From Dehalococcoidales bacterium (GTDB taxonomy: Bacteria > Chloroflexota > Dehalococcoidia > Dehalococcoidales > UBA5760), in contig JAQUOC010000017.1 in the NCBI GenBank assembly GCA_028717305.1, positions 1 through 18,775 of the forward strand: a stretch of DNA of 18,775 bases, read 5' to 3'. Each line of letters starts with the position of its first letter. Within the stretch, counting starts at the first letter, position 1. This document shows, piece by piece, positions 14,840 to 18,775 of this stretch. Made by a program: the position numbers and the translations under genes. Under the pieces are notes generated by a model, which was given only the letters and a program-made list of their open reading frames with translations, ran no database searches and was not told the origin of the DNA.

Positions 14840-15423
14840 TTTCTCGCCTCCCTGTCGACGCTGATTTTCTCTGCCGCATGTAATACCGCCCTGGCTACTG
14901 CGGGATAGCAGCCACACCGACACAGATTACCAGAAAGAGCATCCTTTACCTCATCTAGCGTCGGATCGGGATTTTGATTGAGAAAAGCTTTAGCTGACAT
15001 TACAAATCCTGGTGTGCAGTATCCGCACTGTAGTGCAGTGCCGTATCCCGGTTCACATTGTTCGGCAAATGCTTCCACGAGAGGATCGTCTGCCCCCAAG
15101 CCTTCTATTGTCAGGATATCGTGTCCATCAGCCTCCACAGCCAGAGTCATACATGACAAAACAGCTTTCCCGTCCATGATTACAGTGCATGCCCCACACG
15201 CCCCTTCACCACAGGCAATTTTCAACCCGGTTAAACCCAGGTTTTCCCTCAGGACGTAAGCCAGTGTATCTGAGGACTGTATGTCAAGCCCCACCGTAAG
15301 CTCGAACCATGTGCCGTTAACCCTTAGCTTTACCTTATAGGGAGCGACTTCTCCTACTTCCCCGGCAACATCCTTGACAAGGCTTTCAGATCTTCCGACT
15401 GATACACTATCGCCTTCAGCCAT
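14836..15423 (-). CDS. Molybdenum hydroxylase [2Fe-2S] (small) subunit
   Basis: A 195-residue CoxS/HcrC/XdhC-type iron-sulfur subunit carrying two [2Fe-2S] clusters that wire the Mo site to the FAD subunit. Cluster II is plant-ferredoxin-like: C71, C76, C79 (CGEGACGAC) and C91. Cluster I, in the helical domain, uses C133, C136 (CGYC), C168 and C170 (LCRCGCYPA). There is an unusual N-terminal extension of about 28 polar residues before the ferredoxin fold. GGGAGG lies upstream of the ATG. It is first in the operon, with a predicted leader of about 90 bases from the promoter at 15521-15549, and its TGA overlaps the large-subunit start by 4 bp. Confidence 0.95.
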   Translation of the reverse strand: MAEGDSVSVGRSESLVKDVAGEVGEVAPYKVKLRVNGTWFELTVGLDIQSSDTLAYVLRENLGLTGLKIACGEGACGACTVIMDGKAVLSCMTLAVEADGHDILTIEGLGADDPLVEAFAEQCEPGYGTALQCGYCTPGFVMSAKAFLNQNPDPTLDEVKDALSGNLCRCGCYPAVARAVLHAAEKISVDREARK

Positions 15424-15520
15424 TATTCTTTAACCTCCCGATGACTAATTTTGACTCGTCAGTATCTAAATATACAACACTGAGCGATATGCTGACCAAT
15501 GTTATTAATAAAACCGCAAT

Positions 15521-15549
15521 AGTTTAGTTTGTATTTCGTAATAAGTCAA
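15521..15549 (-). promoter_or_regulatory. Sigma70-type promoter for the molybdenum hydroxylase operon
   Basis: Read on the minus strand, TTGACT (15549-15544) and TAAACT (15526-15521) form -35 and -10 boxes exactly 17 bp apart. The same arrangement occurs at the same place in copy A. Transcription would start near 15514, about 90 bases before the small-subunit ATG. Confidence 0.68.
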
Positions 15550-15672
15550 GCACTATTCGATTTAATAATTCGAAATACACACAATACTATTAATACCATT
15601 AGGTATAATAACTCAAGAAATATGGAAACAATATGTATGATATCACTTTTTATCATACGATATACGTAATTT
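15521..15672 (-). promoter_or_regulatory. Duplicated 152-bp control element, copy B (upstream of the molybdenum hydroxylase operon)
   Basis: This is the minus-strand counterpart of 5771-5922, about 74% identical and ungapped. It has the same inverted octamers, GTATTTCG (minus strand, 15578-15571) and CGAAATAC (15538-15531), again exactly 32 bp apart. It also holds a perfect inverted repeat GTATGATA-8-TATCATAC in its distal half (15642-15660 region), which is only partly kept in copy A. It points at the small-subunit gene. The pattern suggests a regulator that binds several spaced sites. Confidence 0.8.
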
Positions 15673-16220
15673 ACTCAGACGGTTAAAATTCAAACGGGAA
15701 TCATTTTATCTTATGCAGTTAAATAAACCATGACTCACTGCTTATCAAATCGTAAGCTAACCGTTGCCTTTGTCTTCTTAGAATACCTTACTACGCTCCG
15801 AAGCACTACTTAAAGCTGCAACACCACTGCTTATGAACAAACCGAACACTACAACTCCGCAGCGGGAGTCCGGTTAGAGAACTGACAACGGCCAGCAGAA
15901 ATTTCAAGCTTAGATATGGCTAATGTGGCCACATGCAGTATTTAAACCGCAGGGCTCATACCGGTAAATACGTCAATCGTAGTGCAAAAAGACGCTTGCC
16001 GATATCAGCAGTAAAACTACAGATAACAAAGCCTCTACCGGGGTAGGAAACGAAGAGTAAGTACCTGGAACATTCCACAATGGATAATCCATCCCGGGAC
16101 TTATCTTAGTAGACCAGTTCAACGTCTGGAGCTCGGTTTTACTTTACTGTACCCAACTGTATCCAATTGGTGTGACCTTCCCACCGACCAGGTGGTGTAT
16201 TAGAACCCGAAACGCTGGAG

Positions 16221-16619
16221 CTATGATGTTCCCGCTCGGTACTGTTTGATACCATCATTCAAAATCTTAATCAGTGAGCGCGCCTTTTTCCGCAGGTCGT
16301 TACTGGGACCGTCCAATTCCTGCAGGAACATGCCTTCGTTCAGCGCTGTCGCCTCTTCCAGCGTTTTCCCGCTCAAAAGGTCACAGAATATCTCCACGGC
16401 CACATTGGAGGTAGGATCACAGGAGCACAGATACCTGGCGCCTTCAATTACCCCGTCGCTAATATTCAGGTAGATACGTACATAGCCACCCGCCCCTCCG
16501 CAGATACGTATACCCGAGGCGATGGTACTCAGCAGTATCGATGGATTCTCATAAGAGCCGGCATTTTTAAAACCATCCCTAACTAATCTGCGGTAATTTT
16601 TTACTATTGCTTGGTCCAA
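16221..16619 (-). CDS. IscU/NifU-like iron-sulfur scaffold protein lacking the third ligand cysteine
   Basis: A 132-residue protein with the IscU/NifU-N fold signature: NAGSYENPS (19-27), C40 in RICGGAGGYVRIYL, C65 in GARYLCSCDPTSN, and LLSGKTLEEA (81-90). The third conserved scaffold cysteine, normally just before the last helix (HCSxLA), is replaced in GPSNDLRKKARS (104-115), so classical three-cysteine cluster assembly is doubtful. Extra cysteines lie at 67 and 79. The start is TTG at 16619, with AAGGAAGGA about eight bases upstream. It follows the cysteine desulfurase by 51 bp and is probably in the same operon. It may receive sulfur from that enzyme for Fe-S or sulfido-molybdenum maturation (inference). 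Confidence 0.8.
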   Translation of the reverse strand: MDQAIVKNYRRLVRDGFKNAGSYENPSILLSTIASGIRICGGAGGYVRIYLNISDGVIEGARYLCSCDPTSNVAVEIFCDLLSGKTLEEATALNEGMFLQELDGPSNDLRKKARSLIKILNDGIKQYRAGTS

Positions 16620-16670
16620 GAATCTGTTCCTTCCTTATTTAATACCGTATTTAATACCCTGGTTTATAGT

Positions 16671-18014
16671 TCATAGATAGCCACGCTCTTCGAATATTGT
16701 GTTCAGTGTATCCAGAAAAACCGAGCATTCTTCCATGGTGTTATAGAAGTAGAGGGAGACGCGATAGGTCATCAGGTGATCTGTCGGTAGTCCCGGTTTT
16801 AACCAGTCCGCGCCGAACTCATGGTTCAAGTAGGAGTGAACGCAAAAGGCTCCACCGCGGATCATTATGTTGCTTCTCTCACTGAGTTCCCGGGATATGC
16901 CGAAGCAGTTGGGCCGCCTCAGCGCAAAGCTCAGTATTCCCCCTCTCTCAGCAGCGGCCTGCGGACCAAGTATTCTGAACCAGCCCGTATCACCATAGCG
17001 GTTGATTAACTGCTCCGTCAGGAAGCTGTTCAGCTTGATCTCATGGGCTTTAACACGTGCCATGCCGATGTTCTGAAGATACTGGACAGCAGCCCCGGCA
17101 CCAATCTGTCCCGGATAATTCTGGATACCGGCCTCGAACCTGGTAGGAACCTCAGCGAGGTTGTAGTCACCGTAGTTAGAGTCGACGACTGTTCCACCAC
17201 CCAGTATGACCGGCTCAATGGCACCGTCACTCCCTCCCCCCCCGGCCGACTCGTAATCCAGAAGTTCCTTTTTACCGTAGAGAACACCAACCCCTTTTGG
17301 TCCGCACATCTTATGTATCGAAAAAGCCAGGAAATCGACATCCAGGTCCCGGACATCAATCGCCTCATGGGGTACCGTCTGAGCCCCGTCAAGCATCACC
17401 TTCACACCATGCTCATGAGCGACTTTTATCATCTCCTTAGCCGGCATCGTGTAACCGGTCAGATTTGACGTATAGACCATGCTGACCAGTCTGATCCTTT
17501 GATTCTCCAGTCTCTTTCTGAATTCACCCAGGTCAAAGATCTCACCTGCGCCTGAAACCAACCGGTCCACCTTAATCAGTCCCCTGTTTTGCAGCCTCAG
17601 CCAGGGTACCAGTCCGGAATTATGCTCTTTATCGGTTAACAGAACAACGTCACCCGGCTGAAATCGGAAACCAAGCGCTACCATATTGATAGCATGCGTA
17701 GTATTCAGAGCAAAGATGATTTCTTGCGGAGACCGCGCATTAATAAACTCAGCAATCATCTGGCGCGAACCATGAATCCCGCTGTCAGTATCACCCTCAA
17801 TCCGATTGTTGACTTCGTCGGCGAACCAGTGCTGGCTTCTCTCCCCGCCGCACGCCGGGTAATTGGCATAGTACTGGTCTATCGCCGCAATCACCTGCCG
17901 GGGGACCAGCGTCGTACAAGCACTGTCAAAGTAAATCGGCGGTTTACCATTTCGCCGGCACGCTAGCGCCGGGAAATCTTCTCTAATGGACTCCAAGTCG
18001 ATTTCACTATTCAT
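16671..18014 (-). CDS. SufS/CsdA-type cysteine desulfurase
   Basis: A 447-residue group II cysteine desulfurase (aminotransferase class V), somewhat longer than SufS (about 406). Seen: IYFDSACTTLVPRQV (27-41), H131 in LTDKEHNSGLVPWL, the PLP-binding LDGAQTVPHE (208-217, with D209), the Schiff-base lysine K235 in SIHKMCGPKGVGVLYG, and the persulfide cysteine C391 in IRGGAFCVHSYL. The enzyme releases sulfur from cysteine as a persulfide. ATG 18014 has GGAGG nine bases upstream; a GTG one codon earlier is also possible. It lies between two molybdenum hydroxylase loci and before a scaffold gene. Roles in Fe-S assembly or in adding the terminal sulfide to Mo cofactor are both plausible. Confidence 0.92.
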   Translation of the reverse strand: MNSEIDLESIREDFPALACRRNGKPPIYFDSACTTLVPRQVIAAIDQYYANYPACGGERSQHWFADEVNNRIEGDTDSGIHGSRQMIAEFINARSPQEIIFALNTTHAINMVALGFRFQPGDVVLLTDKEHNSGLVPWLRLQNRGLIKVDRLVSGAGEIFDLGEFRKRLENQRIRLVSMVYTSNLTGYTMPAKEMIKVAHEHGVKVMLDGAQTVPHEAIDVRDLDVDFLAFSIHKMCGPKGVGVLYGKKELLDYESAGGGGSDGAIEPVILGGGTVVDSNYGDYNLAEVPTRFEAGIQNYPGQIGAGAAVQYLQNIGMARVKAHEIKLNSFLTEQLINRYGDTGWFRILGPQAAAERGGILSFALRRPNCFGISRELSERSNIMIRGGAFCVHSYLNHEFGADWLKPGLPTDHLMTYRVSLYFYNTMEECSVFLDTLNTIFEERGYL

Positions 18015-18172
18015 CACCCCACGCCTCCATTGATGAGCATATCACGAAGATCAGACAAGACTATACATATTGCACTTACCACTAAAGCTATCCGGGGCAG
18101 TTACCATATCTGAAATGTCTCCTTTGGTCGACCTCATATCATTGATTTTTTGTCTAGTTTAACCGGATAGAA

Positions 18173-18228
18173 ACCAGACAAGCCCTGAAAGTGGTAAGCT
18201 ATCCTGCCCACTACAGGGCTTGCCCGGT
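18173..18228 (-). terminator. Directional hairpin terminator of the right-edge molybdenum hydroxylase gene
   Basis: Arms 18173-18187 and 18214-18228 pair over 15 positions in minus-strand RNA, including two G-U pairs that would be A/C mismatches on the plus strand. An inner 5-bp stem (18190-18194 with 18208-18212) extends the structure. The hairpin begins 38 bases past the stop codon of the leftward large-subunit gene. Only a short T-tract (TTTCT) follows on that strand. Confidence 0.6.
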
Positions 18229-18266
18229 CTGTCTATTATAATCGCCTTGTCTTCAACTCTGGTTGC

Positions 18267-18775
18267 CTATTTTTTCTTGGCCGCCAGAGCTGCCTTTACC
18301 TTCTCCGGTGTGGCCGGCAGGTGACACATCCAGACACCGCAAGCGTCTTTGATAGCATTACAGACTGCCGGAGCAGTAGAGACCATCGTGGTCTCACCCA
18401 TACCGGTACCACCCAGACAACCACCCTTGCGATAGGTCTCCCGGACCATAGGAACAACGTCGCAGGAGTCGGTGATCATGGGGAACTTAATCTTTTTATA
18501 ATCGGTGGTTTTACCGTGGATGTACTCCTCCCGTAGCGCATAACCAACGCCTTGATCAATTCCCCCTTCAAGCTGGCCTTCCATAGCCTTCGGATTGAAG
18601 ACTGTACCCATATCTACCGCCGAGGTTATCCTGAGCACCTTCGTCACTCCGGTATCCGTATTCACCTCAACTTCGGCCAGTTGAATATTCTGGGTCGCGG
18701 ACTCGAAACCGGGGCCCTGACCCGTCTTCGGATCGATAACATCCTGGCCACCGCGCACCTCGCGACGAACCCGAT
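18267..18775 (-). CDS. Second molybdenum hydroxylase large subunit, C-terminal part (5' end outside window)
   Basis: The frame stays open to the right edge, so only the last ~169 residues are seen. The segment has the C-terminal Moco-domain signatures of the CoxL/XdhA superfamily: QLAEVEVNTDTGVTKVLRI, MGTVFNPKAMEGQLEGGIDQGVG, and the catalytic glutamate loop GGTGMGETT, followed by APAVCNAIKDACG and a final ATPEKVKAALAAKKK. It is a different protein from the large subunit at 12431-14839; only the superfamily motifs agree. It ends 253 bp before the cysteine desulfurase start on the same strand, with a hairpin between. Subunit partners must lie to the right, outside the window. Confidence 0.9.
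   Translation of the reverse strand, partial: RVRREVRGGQDVIDPKTGQGPGFESATQNIQLAEVEVNTDTGVTKVLRITSAVDMGTVFNPKAMEGQLEGGIDQGVGYALREEYIHGKTTDYKKIKFPMITDSCDVVPMVRETYRKGGCLGGTGMGETTMVSTAPAVCNAIKDACGVWMCHLPATPEKVKAALAAKKK

Larger units (their letters stand above)
15424..16220 (-). other. 797-bp intergenic region upstream of the molybdenum hydroxylase operon
   Basis: The part nearest the operon holds the promoter and control element copy B (15521-15672). The other 550 bases (15673-16220) carry no open reading frame I can support, no tRNA and no recognisable RNA family. A short hairpin, CCACC-5-GGTGG (about 16181-16195), lies just past the end of the scaffold-protein gene and might help end that transcript, though it has no U-tract. 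Confidence 0.6.

Noticed and set aside
14840..14923. 28-residue N-terminal extension of the molybdenum hydroxylase large subunit
   Set aside because: It would overlap the small-subunit gene by 88 bases and lacks family similarity. The ATG at 14839 has GGGAGG upstream and a standard ATGA overlap.
15730..15813. Small plus-strand ORF of 27 codons in the large intergenic region
   Set aside because: No ribosome-binding site, no recognisable motif, and a length expected by chance.

Overview
The window looks like part of the genome of a strictly anaerobic bacterium of moderate G+C content. The evidence is a heterodisulfide-reductase/flavin-oxidoreductase (Hdr-Flox type) electron-transfer operon, two xanthine-oxidase-family molybdenum hydroxylases, many [4Fe-4S] proteins, and no sign of oxygen respiration. 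Anaerobic Chloroflexota (Dehalococcoidia-like) or Desulfobacterota are my best guesses, but the sequence alone does not settle the phylum.

Layout. Positions 1-5582 (+) carry a compact seven-gene operon, cut at its 5' end: hdrA (partial), an MvhD/FlpD-type protein (floxD-like), two iron-sulfur proteins (floxC- and floxB-like), an FAD/NAD(P)H/2Fe-2S reductase (floxA-like), hdrC and hdrB. Together these are all the parts expected of an NAD(P)H-linked, flavin-bifurcating Hdr-Flox complex. After a 561-bp AT-rich regulatory gap come a low-specificity threonine aldolase, a RidA-family protein, an Lrp/AsnC regulator and a molybdopterin-binding protein with a four-cysteine tail (6144-9798, +). The coding strand then switches at a convergent hairpin. 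Read leftwards from 15423 to 10049 is a three-gene molybdenum hydroxylase operon: [2Fe-2S] subunit, Mo-cofactor subunit and FAD subunit. Upstream of it, also on the minus strand, are a SufS-type cysteine desulfurase and an IscU/NifU-like scaffold. The C-terminus of a second molybdenum hydroxylase large subunit reaches the right edge.

Most notable points. (1) The 789-residue FAD subunit is a nested fusion. A complete GltD/NfnB-like FAD-NAD(P)H oxidoreductase module (about 468 residues) is spliced into the [4Fe-4S] loop of a 4-hydroxybenzoyl-CoA-reductase-beta-like protein, between the presumed third and fourth cluster cysteines. (2) The threonine aldolase gene and the molybdenum hydroxylase operon are preceded by copies of the same 152-bp control region, about 74% identical without gaps by my hand alignment. 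Each copy ends in a sigma70-type promoter and carries inverted octamers 32 bp apart. The copies lie almost 10 kb apart, in opposite orientation, each pointing at its own operon. This suggests one regulon, with the Lrp/AsnC gene between them as a candidate regulator.

Working model (inference). Threonine cleavage to glycine and acetaldehyde, imine clean-up by RidA, and oxidation of an aldehyde or other product by the molybdenum hydroxylase may be co-regulated. Electrons would pass directly to or from NAD(P)H through the nested module. The cysteine desulfurase/scaffold pair and the molybdopterin-binding protein may serve cofactor maturation.
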